Part shown: in pieces, positions 1 to 11,439 of the stretch
How the letters are laid out: the number at the start of each line of letters is the position of its first letter
Position numbering within the stretch: the first letter of the stretch is position 1
Source of the DNA: Agrocybe praecox
Lineage: Eukaryota > Basidiomycota > Agaricomycetes > Agaricales > Agrocybaceae
DNA length: 64,000 bases
Assembly: GCA_964017145.1 (NCBI GenBank)
Contig: OZ024842.1
Coordinates: 2,790,001-2,854,000, forward strand
Direction: 5' to 3'
Made by a program: the position numbers and the translations under genes
Notes under the pieces: generated by a model
What the model was told of the DNA's origin: nothing
The model's input: the letters and a program-made list of their open reading frames with translations, nothing else
Databases searched by the model: none

Positions 1-1165
1 CGAGGCAATATTTGCATCGGTGCATGAGCCAACAGCACACAACCCTGTAAGCCAGGAATTGGCGATGTCGGGCACAGTCTTATTTGATACCACCGCGCTA
101 GATAAGAATGATCCTAGATTAAGACAGCCAGCTTCAGGCGCAGTGAGCAGCCCTTGCAGCGTTGTTCGACACGAGGCTGAGATAGAATTTAGGATAGAGC
201 CACTGCAAAAATGAAAATGAGCATGCACATAAACCACAGACAATTTATATCGCTGTCCAAACGTACCTGGTGTCCTGGCGAGATATGATACTCGCACTCG
301 CAAGGGTAGCTACCAGTAAAGATGCAGAGAATTGACGCAACATTTTTGACCCAGCAAAAGATGAAAAAGTTTGAATATTAATTACGGGAATTAAAGAAGG
401 AAAAAGAAAGAAAAAAGATAGCTCTTTCTCTCAGTATCCCCCATTATATATTTCTAAGTATACAAAGAAAGCAGATCGACAAGTTCCAACCTCTTGCCGG
501 AGGGTCGTCACAGCGACTTGTTCAGGACGCGGGTCCAAGCCACCGTTGCACTGCCCAGGGCGTCGGTCTTGTATTCCCGTTGCACCAGAATTCTTTTTAT
601 TCTTAGCAGTGTATACTGCGGATGAACATCGCATTCAGCTTTGCGAAACAGTTTCAGCTTTAGCGACTTGAAGAATACTGAACTCCAGGGAAAACAAGAA
701 GCTGTAATTCGTGAAATCATCAATCCAGTTCATTGGCATTAACCAGTCGACAAGAGGGAGAGTATACTGCATTATGGGCTGTAAAATAGAGCACGCTACG
801 TCCGCACTAGAGAGAGGTGGTTATGCAGTCGACTGCCGCAAAGCTCGAACATCAGAATGAACCGCAAAACTGTAAAAATCGACGGATTATCGTCACGTGC
901 TGTACTGTAATTAAAGTTTATATTCTTAGACACCTAATTTAGAGACAAATACTTTGTTTTCAACGATAACCGTCCGATACATGAGCACCGTTAGGTGGGT
1001 AAATATGACATGACTGGTAATAGTACTTATTTAAGACAGGATAATTCCAGAGTCTGGAAATACCAGGGACGCCGAAGTTTGGCGAGTCAGTTAGTAATCT
1101 ATACAATAAGCTCCATGAAACTAATCCTTCCGTACTGATAATGTTGGTATATGCGTTATGACGAT
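1..1165. other. Intergenic left flank, no gene seen
   Basis: No open frame here has a convincing start, splice structure or protein-like composition on either strand. The longest frames are 60-70 codons with mixed composition. It lies downstream of the minus-strand secreted-protein gene and may include its 3' untranslated region. Confidence 0.5.
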
Positions 1166-2128
1166 TTAGAAGAGGAATGCGAACACAGTCGACATTACGA
1201 CTGCACCAGCAGCACCAAGACCGGCCAAAGTACCGTGGGTCATGGCTCCTGCAGGCTTGGTGTTGCTGCCGTTACTGTTCGAGCTCAAGTCACTTGCGCT
1301 CTGGGTAATGTCAGCAGGTGTGTTGCCGTCTAAAAAAATACAAAACAGCATATAAATAAGAGGGCGGCGAATTGCTGGTGATATGAGAATCCAAGATCTA
1401 AATTTACCTGTGAAAGAGGCACCACATTCTGATTGGAGCGAAGGTGCCGCGTCGGGGACCAGAGAAGGGGCATCCGTGTTAATGACGTTGTAGATTGCTT
1501 TGATGCAGTCAGTGCAAGTAATGTTTGAGGGTAGGTTTGCTGTGGAAGTAGTAAGTGTCGCGGCGGAGTTCAAGGTGATTGGTCCTAAGATGCTCTCGGC
1601 ATTGGTCAAAGTCTGGGTTATGCAGTTGGTGTTGCCTCTACGAATAGATAAGGGTAAGTAACACAGCTATGTGATATGATAGTAACCACGCACTGCTTGA
1701 AGCACAAAACCTTGCGTACAGTGGGATAGAATTGCTGGACGATACTGGTGATAGCTGAACCAGTACTCGAGGTGACACCAAGGGAGCTCAAATCAGACGA
1801 GCATCCAGTGGTAATGTTCTGAACGACTGCTGCGATAGTAGCGTTGCTGCAAGCGGCAGCACCACAAATACTGGTGAGCCATTTATCGACTGGCTGGATT
1901 ATGGAAGTATTGGATGTCTGGGTAAGGAGAGGAAGGAGCGATCCGACGCTCAAGCAAGCGGATGCATCAGGATCGCCTATGATGCCTGTAAGTGCGGTGG
2001 TACAAGAGCTCGAGAGACTAGTAAGAATGTAGTTAGTCTGAAGAGCACAAAATAGTTGGAGTTGGCAAGACATACGACTGAGCTGAAGCATAAGCAACGA
2101 GGGCAACGAAGGTAAGTGAACGGTACAT
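1166..2128 (-). CDS. Secreted, probably GPI-anchored, small fungal protein (DUF7729-like)
   Basis: Four exons join into about 256 residues: 2128-2076, 2017-1694, 1637-1408 and 1329-1166. The first intron has donor GTATGT and a CTAAC branch point; the other two are also about 55-80 bp, and all phases agree. The ATG at 2128 opens a signal peptide (MYRSLTFVALVAYASAQ). The mature part is Ser/Thr/Ala-rich with paired cysteines (for example CGAAAC and CTDC) and several N-glycosylation sites. A Ser/Asn/Gly spacer follows, then a C-terminal hydrophobic tail ending VMSTVFAFLF, as expected for a GPI signal. The YPTVRKVLC...NCITQTL section resembles a secreted family common in agaricomycetes (I think DUF7729), but that assignment is from memory. 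Its function is unknown; a cell-surface role is inferred. Confidence 0.8.
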
Positions 2129-3219
2129 GGTGGTAACGGATTGAACAAGGGTTTTACTTGCGACTGCGGTATATATTTATGCCAAGCCGGTCATAAGATT
2201 TCCTGGGCGGGGGCAGCATAGCCGCCCGCCGACCATGCCGTCTCCGCATGAGTCTTCCTCATGGTTTCTAAGGAACTTTTGAGCCCTGTGGTATCTGCAT
2301 GTAACACCCCTACAATTCTAAAAATAAACTATCTGTTATGTTATTGTTACGCTCATACTTAGTAACATTTGACAAGTATATTTCCACAAAGACGAATACT
2401 TGTTAGCACTAGCTACGGATCCTCAAACCACTCAGCCAGTAACAAAAGCTAAATATCAAAAGTACATTACTCGACCCCAAAAGGGATAGTGCGTGGTGAT
2501 TGAAATTCGATGGGCGCTCCGGAGGATTTGATTACCGTTGGTCTGACAGTCATGACTTCAAAGCATAGAGACCGTTCAAAATTGACACGCAGATATATTA
2601 AACCACAGCGGTATAACTCGTACAGTCCAGTCATAAAGGAATAGTGTGAATACGATGAGCAAAATATATTGGGGCGAGAGCGACGGATTCTCTCGAACAA
2701 GCGATGCTGATAAAGATTTACCTCCTGCAGATGCATATCCTAATGTATAGGTTGAGCAAAATGAAACTTCGTAATGCTCTATTGTCATCGACCGTTACAA
2801 CCTAAATAAATAATGCATCCAGAGAGTCAGGCTACATGTGACGGGAATACACCAGAGTTCCTGGGAAACCACAAAAGTGGTGGTATGACGAGCGCCAAAG
2901 AGCTTTGATTTCCCAAGATAGGTTATCTGACAGATCAAAGTGCACCATCACGCTGTACCTGTTCAGAATGGTAGAAGGCGACCAAGTGACCAAGTGTTTA
3001 GGTAGTAAGTGGCAAATTTCCAGGAGAGACTCGACAGAAGTGATAAAATCAGACTCGTAAGCGTAGGTGCCAATAAACACAGATTTAAGCAACAAGGAAA
3101 AAGCCAAGAAAGGACTGGTTCCTTCCTTTTCGAGCAACTGTACAGTCGTCTGCGGAAGAAGCCGACGCCCCAAACCTTGTTTTTGGTGTACACAACAAGT
3201 ACAAACACTAGCTCGCTCG
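2129..3219. other. Intergenic between secreted-protein gene and rps5
   Basis: This segment is the divergent upstream region of the minus-strand secreted protein and of rps5. A GC-rich patch lies near 2205-2240, just upstream of the former. Open frames of 70-146 codons on the minus strand at 2467-3272 lack introns, starts and recognisable motifs and overlap the presumed rps5 promoter. I see no supportable gene. Confidence 0.4.
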
Positions 3220-3278
3220 GTGAGTTCCCTAGAGACTACGCTGCTCGTCGTTGAAATCTTTCTAACCGACATCCTCAG
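3220..3278 (+). promoter_or_regulatory. Probable 5'-UTR intron of rps5
   Basis: A 59-bp segment starts GTGAGT, contains a TCTAACCGAC branch-point match and ends CTCAG, 35 bp before the rps5 ATG. That is a complete consensus fungal intron in the leader. Leader introns are common in ribosomal protein genes. It is inferred from sequence only. Confidence 0.55.
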
Positions 3279-3313
3279 CGCAGGCCAACGCCGTTCCTCA
3301 AGAATCCATCAAA

Positions 3314-4219
3314 ATGGCCACAACTCTCCCCAAGGACATCTCAAAGCTCGGTCAGGAAGTTAAGCTCTTCGGAAAGTGGGACACACAAGAGTGAGCATGG
3401 CATAATCTTTAATAGATAGCCTGGTCTGACTGGTTTGCAAATATTCTTCAGTGTCGAAGTGAAGGATATCTCCCTCACTGACTACATCCAGGTCCGCCAT
3501 GCCGTCTACCTTCCCCACACCGCTGGCCGTTACGCCAAGAAACAATTCAAGAAGGCCCAGATGCCCATTGTCGAACGTCTCGTCGACAGGTATGCCTCAG
3601 CACACGCAGGACACAAGAAAGCGGGACGAAGTACTGATAGTTCGTTTTTTGGTTAGCTTGATGATGAAGGGCCGTAACAACGGAAAGAAACTCCTTGCCG
3701 TCCGAATTGTCGCCCATGCTTTCGAGATCATCCATCTCCTCACCGACCAGAACCCCATCCAAGTCCGTTAGCTCTCTCCGATCGTTCGATATGATCAGTT
3801 TTTTGAATATTGTATAGGTTCTCGTCGATGCCATCGTCAACACTGGTCCCCGTGAAGACTCCACCCGTATTGGTTCGCAGGGTACCGTCCGCCGTCAAGC
3901 CGTCGATGTCTCCCCTCTCCGCCGTGTCAACCAGTCCATCTCCCTCCTTACCACCGGTGTATGTCTCTCAGCTGGTTTTTCGCTGTATGGGAAGCTAAAT
4001 CTTCTGAATACAGACCCGTGAATCGGCTTTCCGCAACGTCAAGTCGATCGCTGAGTGCCTGGCTGATGAACTCATCAACGCTGCTAAGGGTTCATCAAAC
4101 TCTTACGCTATCAAGGTTCGTAATTTAAGATCTTTTGCGTGCGCAATTCACCTATACGACCCTTCCTCCGATAACAGAAAAAGGACGAACTCGAGCGTGT
4201 TGCCAAGTCCAATCGGTGA
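3314..4219 (+). CDS. rps5: 40S ribosomal protein uS7 (Rps5)
   Basis: Six exons encode the small-subunit protein uS7, which binds the 3' head domain of 18S rRNA near the E site. Exon 1 starts with ATGGCC (context CAAAATGG). Recognisable blocks in order are [86 protein letters not shown] and the C-terminal [11 protein letters not shown] stop. These are diagnostic for eukaryotic uS7. All five introns are short (about 40-80 bp) with GT/AG ends and continuous phase, for example the exon 3 donor after QNPIQ and the last acceptor before KKDELERV. The length of about 205 residues is normal. A leader intron probably lies just upstream. Confidence 0.97.
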
Positions 4220-7200
4220 TTTATTCATCGACACTTATATTCGGTCTGGCAGTTGTACTTCTTTCGGGCGAGGATACAAAATGGGAGGATCTTTACTGGC
4301 CTGGGGAAACGACGTCATACTATCCTTTTATTTTCTTGCGAGAGAAGTACTTTTTTTACCATTGTCTTCAACACTCAAACATGATGCCTCCCTCCTTGCA
4401 TATGACATGTTATGCTTTCTTGTCATTGAGTAATATGCGTAAACCGATATGCCCGTTTTCTCTGCGCCTCCTTTTCGTATCGGAAATGAACACACAAACT
4501 CAATTTCGTCACGATGCAAGATTGATCTATGACAATGAACATGGTTTAGTCTGGTAAGGAGCTCCGCATGGCTCCATAAATTTCTGAAGGAACTTTCTCT
4601 CTGTCAGCGCATGGTGCACCTCTATGGCATTCGATCTACTCAGGACGAATGGCGACTTTCGGCACATACTTTGGCATTCAATTCGGAAACGATATCTCCT
4701 TGTGATAACGTACATTCATTTCCGCCATGCACCCATATATGGGCTAACGACTCTGGACAAACGGAAGATTACTTTTCATTGAGTCTACGATGACATTTTT
4801 CATTTATAGCTGATTATCGTGCATCGTCTATCTATCCATCGCTCAAGCCTTGAGAACATGATGTCCCGGGAAGCGAATTGGGAACCTGTGGAACTTTTCT
4901 AGGTCGTGGAAGGTGCTAGGGCTTCGAGTCTTCGACGGCCTCCAAGGGGGATTTAAGGGATTCTAGCGTTCATATCTGATTTCTCTTTTGAAAGATGTCC
5001 TATCCAATATTGCATTACTCTCTATCGTCTATCTAACATGTGGTTGCTGCTTAGCCTTCAGAACCATGGCATGCTGCTGAGCCCTGACAATTGCGAAGTT
5101 CACGAGTCTTTTTTCTATATACACTCCGGATTAATGGCTGGGTGACATATAATTTTCTTGCACACCAAATCCGGACAATCCAAGAACGGACGGACGGAAC
5201 CGTATATACACCGTTGACCATTATACCAATACGGCGACACTTACTTGTACTACATAGCACAACGGCTGGCAGGTGCTATGCGGTATGGTATGCGTTCAAC
5301 GCCAGCGTCGAATTAAGTCTGCATTTATTTCGATCGTGAATTGTGGCAAGAAAGTTAAGGTTATCCTCGATCACCAATTAGGCTCTCTAACTCTAGCTCT
5401 TCGATTAGCGTTTTTTTAATGGTGCTATTGTTGTTATGTTGTCAATTCTTTTTCTTTTCTTTCTGTACTTGTGTGGTTGCATGGATGCACATAATACCTA
5501 TCATACGTGTATACACTGCACATGTTGCACTGCGTCCGGACTAGCAGAGAATAAATTGTACCGAAATCCACCCACATGTACGGACGGTGTACCCTACCAG
5601 TATCATCGATGCCAAACGAATAACCGGTTCATAGTTACCTTTCAAGACTTTTCACACACATGCACGCGGATGCGAACACTCGGGCGGGGAGAGTCGAGAA
5701 TTCGAGAAAGAAAAGGAAAGAAAAGAAATAAACGAAAATAACGCAAGATGACTTGATCGGACGTTTTCGAAACGGGTCATTTGATTTAATAGATACTGAT
5801 AGATAGCAAACAAACAAAAGCGCAGGGACACAGACACAGATGGTATTACAATTGTGGGTTACTTGGAAAAAGGCAATGATAAAAAACAACGGCGGAAATA
5901 AAAAAAAACAAAGAGGTTCTATGCAAGAAGAAAAAGAACTAGGAAGGGTAGTGGTGGTATGATGCAAATACTAGTGCATTTATAGGATCGATGGTGATGT
6001 ATGAATGATGATGGATGAACAGAGTATGATTGAAAGAATAATTTAAATAGCGAGGCAAGAGTGTGCGTGATGCGAGTTTTTGGGTTGGGACAGATTCCAA
6101 AAGCGAGATATAATCCAAAACAGACACATTATAGTACACGTGCGAAACCCGATTCGATATGCAAGAAATAAGATAGGATAAAACTCGTGCGTGCGTGAAC
6201 GACTGCAAATAGATGGTGTGCCGTGTGTTGGGAAGAACTATAGCAAGTAATGTAAATTGTGATGAGGTGAATGGGGTGGAATGACGGACAGGGAAGTGAA
6301 AGCAGGACGGCAGCACACCTCTAAAAACCACCTCTTTTTTGAGGCAGTTTCACGAAAAAAATATGGGATGGGATAATTAAAAAGAAAAACGGAGAATTGT
6401 AATCTTTGAAAGTCCGAGAGTACAGGGGTTATATTTGGTGCGGAACAGGTGAATGAATGGGGAAGAGTTCATTGTTGTGTGACCGAGACTATTCCAATGG
6501 GCGAAAGGGAAATGAAAGCAATAAAAGGAGAAGGAAATAACGTCGGGCCTTGTAATCCAGTGTCCAACTAGCGACTTTGTAAGGGAATGCAGGTCAGATG
6601 AATAAGACGGGGGTTAGGGACCGGTAACCACGTAATGAGCGAGGGGCGACGAAACAGTGGAACGTCCTCCCCGCATCCGCGTCGTCCAAAATGACTTGAT
6701 AGCAGAGCATTGAGTGTCAAAGTCGTCGCCAAGACAATTCAATTTCTTGCATTACAAACATTTCCAGTAGCAGTCTTCCTGGGTAAACAAAGGGGAAGGA
6801 TGAGGTATCTGCACATAAATACGGGGTACAGGGGAAGAGGGAGAGAGCACAGACAGATACGAGCATGAGTAGTATGTAGACGGACAGGAAACCAGGGCAG
6901 CACGAAAACGTCGACCGAAGGGGGTACGAGTTTCAGTGTGTTTGATGCTGTGATGACCGTATGTCGATGATGGGAATTGTGGTGTGTTGTTGGTATACAT
7001 GAGTGGTGGGAAATGAGGAATGTCATCTTTTTCGTGACGAAATTCGTGTGCATCTAAGAGTACAATTTGAGTGTTATTTGTTGATGATTAATCCTGGAAA
7101 GCCAATGCGACCTGTTCGGACCCAAACGGCGAGTTGCAGAATGTAGAGCTGAGCAGGTGTACCAGTTACGTTGTGCTGTCCGAAACAACGATACCGGTTC

Positions 7201-7466
7201 AGGGTATCAACCGCACAGCCCTACAGAGGAGGTGAAGAGGTGGTGAGAGAGCGCAAAAAAACTAGAATTTGTTTTCTCTTTATTTCTTGTTCGCTTTCCA
7301 AAGAGTTTCCGACTATTCCAGTAATAGAATAAAAGGAAAGATGGACGCGCGATGTGTCTTCCGTACACGGTACTGGAAAAATGACACATAATAAATTAAA
7401 TGAGATCAGGAGATGGCGGGAGAGTGGGAATCTGAAGCCATGCATCGCCGACGGGACCAAAGCCCG
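4220..7466. other. Long gene-poor stretch; purine-rich on + strand from ~5.4 kb
   Basis: About 3.2 kb lies between the rps5 stop and the stop of the next minus-strand gene. No frame here has splice structure or protein character. From roughly 5400 to 7300 the plus strand is strongly purine-rich with many GA and A runs, so the minus strand is T/C-rich. This gives long artefactual minus-strand frames full of Ser, Leu, Phe, Tyr and His. It is probably 3' flank or a long untranslated region of the minus-strand gene at 7467-9375. Confidence 0.45.
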
Positions 7467-9375
7467 CTATCTAGGGGCTCCCATAGCAGCAACAGGTCGT
7501 TGCGAATGAGATCCATGCGTCGATGAATGTCCAGAGCGCTGATGATGCGAGTGGTCAGCTCCGTTGCTTGCTGAGTCTTCCGGTTTTTTAGGCTCGGGTT
7601 TAGGGACGACGCCATCAAGTCCCATGTAACCATACGCTTTGCCGAATTCGTTGATCATTGCCTTGCCCATGAGACAGACCCAGCCAATACCTTCTCCTGT
7701 AATGGACTGTTCGGGCCAGTAAAGTTCTCCTTCCTCGTCTTCGAAGTCCGGTTCATGTTCCTCAGTCGGAAGTAAGGTTGAATACATCATCCGGGCCCAG
7801 GTATGCGGGAAGCAGCGGCGTAGCAGAGGCAGGTTGAGAGTGGTCTGGGAATGCATTGTACACCAAGATGTGGCTACGTATCCACTAGTTAATTCCTTGA
7901 GATTCTGCACCAGTTGAGCGCTAATAGGTTCCTTTACGCTCTGCATTGCACTCATAACATGCTGAGGGATGGGCGTTGATGTATCCCGAATGAAACGAGG
8001 GAGAAGTTTGAAGGGCACACTACCAGTGTAGTTTGGTTGCTGGCGAGCTGATGCATGATTTGCAGGCTGAGTTGAGCGATTCGACGTTGGGTTATTGCTA
8101 TTGGGCGTGCTCTCATCTCGATTGACTGGGGTGGAGTTGGCACTGTTCGGAGATGGAAGCATCGGCGGGGGCTTTCCGGAAATTCCAAAGCTTGCGGCAA
8201 GAACGGGGTCTCCTTCGACCACTGAGCTTGCTGCTACGGATATCTTTTTGGCTAGACTCTCGTGCACCTTGTCCATTTCGATATCGAGACGGCCACGAAC
8301 ATCATAAGCCATCTTTCTCGCCTGGATAAAGGCTTCGATCATCCAGCTATCAATGAAAATATAAATAATGAAAGATAAAATAATAATCAAAACCAGAGAG
8401 AGCTTACATCAAGCCGAGAAAAGCTCTCTCTGCGTCGCTGGTACCTTCCTCTGCTGACCACTTTTGTTTGCACCAGACGAGGAAAGCCTCGATGGTGCTC
8501 CACGTTTCCGTATTGCAATGATGACGGTGAAATTCTTTGGTCCAAATTGAGTAAGTAAAACATATTAATGCATCCAGGAGTTCCAAGCGAGCGATCAATC
8601 CTCCGTGTTTGTGATATGAGGAACTGGGTGGCGGTGGGTTGGACAGAGGACGATATTCACGATGGGTTGGAGAATAAGTTGACCACCAACGAGCATCTCC
8701 CGAGTATTTGAGAACACGCCCAGCACGGTGATACTTGTCATGCAGTGCGTCGAAATAGGCCTGTGGCACTTTACCCTTCTTCGGCCGCCTAATAGGGACT
8801 GGGACGTCTGTAGTCAAGCCACTGGGAGCTGGAGGAGCGACTACTGCGGGCTCTTCTCTGACCTCGCCATCTTCGCATGGTTCTGAGCGTGAGGCGAGCG
8901 GTGGCGCGGGAGCTGACTGACGGATGGGTTGTGATGGGAGTAAGGGGAGTGGGGGTTGTTCGTGCTGGAGGGACTGCTGTATTGGTGGTTGACGTCGAGA
9001 CTGGGATCGGTCTTGGGGGGGATTAGTTCTAGGCCGTTTGGCAGCGTCAGGATCGGAAGAAGGCTCGAATTTCCGCTTGAAGCCGGCAGCCGGTGAGGCG
9101 GCGCGAGAAGCTGGGGGCGATGGAGGAAGGGTGGAAGGAAGAGGGGCCCCTAGTTCACCAATCAACTTGAGATGAAGAGAGTGTAAGCGATGGATATGAT
9201 TTGAAATGATACTAGGAAGAAAATACCTGGAGATTGGCAAGTAATTGTTCGCGAGTCCATCTTCTAGAGAGAGATGGGGGTGAGAACGGCGAACATGAGG
9301 TAAAAACAAGGGAGCTGACCGTTTCTTGGACTTTGTTGATGATTTTGTGGCCGACGAGGAGGACGCAGGGGCCAT
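7467..9375 (-). CDS. Uncharacterised basidiomycete basic protein
   Basis: I do not recognise a named domain. The model starts at ATG 9375 (MAPASSSSATKSSTKSKKR), splices to a short exon reading RWTREQLLANLQ and then to LIGELGAPLPSTLPP. It continues through a long Pro/Ser/Gln-rich, arginine-rich linker. A conserved-looking middle runs AYFDALHDKYHRAGRVLKYS to AFLVWCKQKW. One more intron with donor AT|GTAAGC (about 60 bp) leads into IWMIEAFIQARKMAYDVRGR and a C-terminal half with FKLLPRFIRDTS and a final His/Ser-rich tail. The total is about 560 residues. The basic N terminus suggests nuclear location (inference). The first-exon frame is uncertain: another frame over 9250-9442 also reads as protein-like (GPCVLLVGHKIINKVQE) and could splice to GAPLPS through a downstream acceptor. 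Confidence 0.72.
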
Positions 9376-9539
9376 TGGGGAGGAAGAGAAGGATGGTGGT
9401 GGGAAGAGGACAAGGGGGATGGCGCTCTAGCCAACGCAACAATCCAATTCAGAATGTCCCCCAGGTCACACTGCGTCACAGCTCCGGCTTGATTTGGGTA
9501 TTCGCCAAATATACATCAACAATATATCATCCATTCTCC

Positions 9540-9598
9540 CTGTAAACAAAAAAACACACAATATACTCTATGCACGGAGTTGCCAGATCGCCGCTTAC
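9540..9598 (-). promoter_or_regulatory. Possible 5'-UTR intron with small upstream ORF
   Basis: On the minus strand upstream of the 9375 gene, GTAAGCGG starts a 59-bp intron-like segment ending in a T-run and TTTACAG. It directly follows an ATG in excellent context (CACACCATGACAG). Splicing would give a 13-codon upstream ORF starting MTELRK and ending before the main ATG. This is inference from motifs only. Confidence 0.35.
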
Positions 9599-11439
9599 CT
9601 TTCTAAGCTCTGTCATGGTGTGCCTGCAACGGAAATTGTCCCTTCAAACTTGCGATTCTCCCGGTGGATTTCTGCTTCCATGACCATCCATAAGCCTAGT
9701 ATCCATACACTGAAATTCGAGCCCATAGCTCATATTCCAGTTCATGGAACAACATCTGGAATGACCCGCGGCGACATCGACCTGACACCACCAGTCAAAA
9801 AACGGATTTACCCTACTTCTCCTGCTGGCTGATTATGGAAATAGGTTATAGCGGAGGTTCCGACATCCGGAAGCAGTGGTGAGAGTCGAAGACGGACTCT
9901 TTCCCTCCGGTTCAGCTTCAAGCACTCTAACCCAACATCCTCACGCTCTGGAAAAACTTGAAGTTGGATGCATATACATTCTACGAGACATCGTCCTCGT
10001 CGTCGTTGGGAATTATTATATTCTCCTCCTCACATTATGATGTAGTGATCATGGTGATCTCTACCGAAGATGTCGGTTTTAAGTCGGATGGATGCGAAAA
10101 GCGGGGTAGGAGAGCTGACAGTAGATCATTTTTAGCACTTGCCTCATCAGGTTCATGATCATCCTGCGGGTCATAAACTCATTCGTGCAGCTCCACTATA
10201 TACTTCAAACCATGATCACAGAGCTGTCTGTCTAATTCCCCATACGCCCTGACTGACTCTCGGAAAGCAAAATCGACCTACTCCGCACGGATCGACCCGT
10301 CACCTTCTCTGAAAAATACATCCGGCAAACCTCCGAAGAAAAGGGAACATCCACCCACCTCCTGTGTTCTGGTTAAATTAGAGAGAGAACTCGGAAAATC
10401 ACAGGTGGAATCTATCAAGGAACGAGCATATAAAGAACGAACAGTACACGGAAACGACGGAGTGGAACCGATGTGGAAGAACATTCTGACAAGGAACAAA
10501 AATAATGACTACATCGAACACCTAACGTTATAACAAAATAAAACATCATCATCATCATCATGATTAACAACAAGGTGAACTTCTCTATGTCTTTCTTTAC
10601 TTTGTACCCGATAGCGGCTGTATATACTGTGGTCCGAGAATTAATCATCATCATCACAATTACTATCTGGATTCCTCTGACCCTAAGCCTGGAGTGCGCA
10701 ACAATGACGAGTCACAAAACTGACGCAAAAAAACCGCAACACGAAACGATGTACGCTTGTCTCCCTGAAACTACGAGTACTTAGAAACCCCAGAATAATC
10801 ATTTTCAGATTCCCTCTTCAAGATGGACACTACGTACCTGCGCAACAACGTATAAAAACGCAAGAAGGCTGACTCTCCGGAGTCAGCGTTAACCATTCTA
10901 TAGAAACTTTTATGTCGTCATCTCCTTCCAAGATCCTCCTAGGTCAAATGCAATATCCCGTTTTAGAAGGATGAATATTTCATGTACGATACGTATCAGA
11001 TTTATAGACGCCATAGCATCGTCCGTGATGGCTCCCTTAACAATGCGATACATATGTCCATCCCAATCACAATGAAGCGCCAGTCTACACTGACTCGGGA
11101 GCGAGTAAGATGATTATCATAATGCATGATATCAGCGGCGCCAAACGCGCAGACCAAAACTTGCTTGGAAACACAGTAAGTATGTGGTACGTCAGGGTTG
11201 TGTTCGTTTACATTTGAATTGATTTCGAGAAGTAGGGTGTGTATGGTAAATTGTCCATGTACCTCATTACGTTGGTTCTTCTGGCTTTTCCCGACCCGTC
11301 TCCACAATTCGTTCCGTTCCTGACTCAAGTTCAATTAGATTTTATTGGGCCCCCATTATGCAGGGTAGTAGTAATTCGAATGACAAGATAAAGACAATAA
11401 ACATACTCCTACACGAAACAAAACCATTGCCTGGTCAGT
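9599..11439. other. Intergenic, no supported gene; contains a CAT microsatellite
   Basis: No convincing coding exons are visible. A plus-strand frame at 9494-9832 has no ATG start and no splice support. A minus-strand frame at 11002-11334 may belong to the doubtful gene to its right. Confidence 0.35.
10544..10561 (+). repeat. (CAT)6 microsatellite
   Basis: Six perfect CAT units are directly visible, followed by TGATTAAC, with further imperfect ATC/CAT units near 10640-10660. It lies in non-coding DNA. Confidence 0.9.

Noticed and set aside
5635..7053. Several minus-strand open frames of 60-130 codons rich in Ser, Phe, His and Tyr
   Set aside because: They arise from the T/C-rich minus strand, lack ATG-led splice structure and show only compositional bias.
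9494..9832. 112-codon plus-strand frame upstream of the 9375 gene
   Set aside because: No ATG at its start, no introns, and the region fits better as leader DNA of the minus-strand gene.
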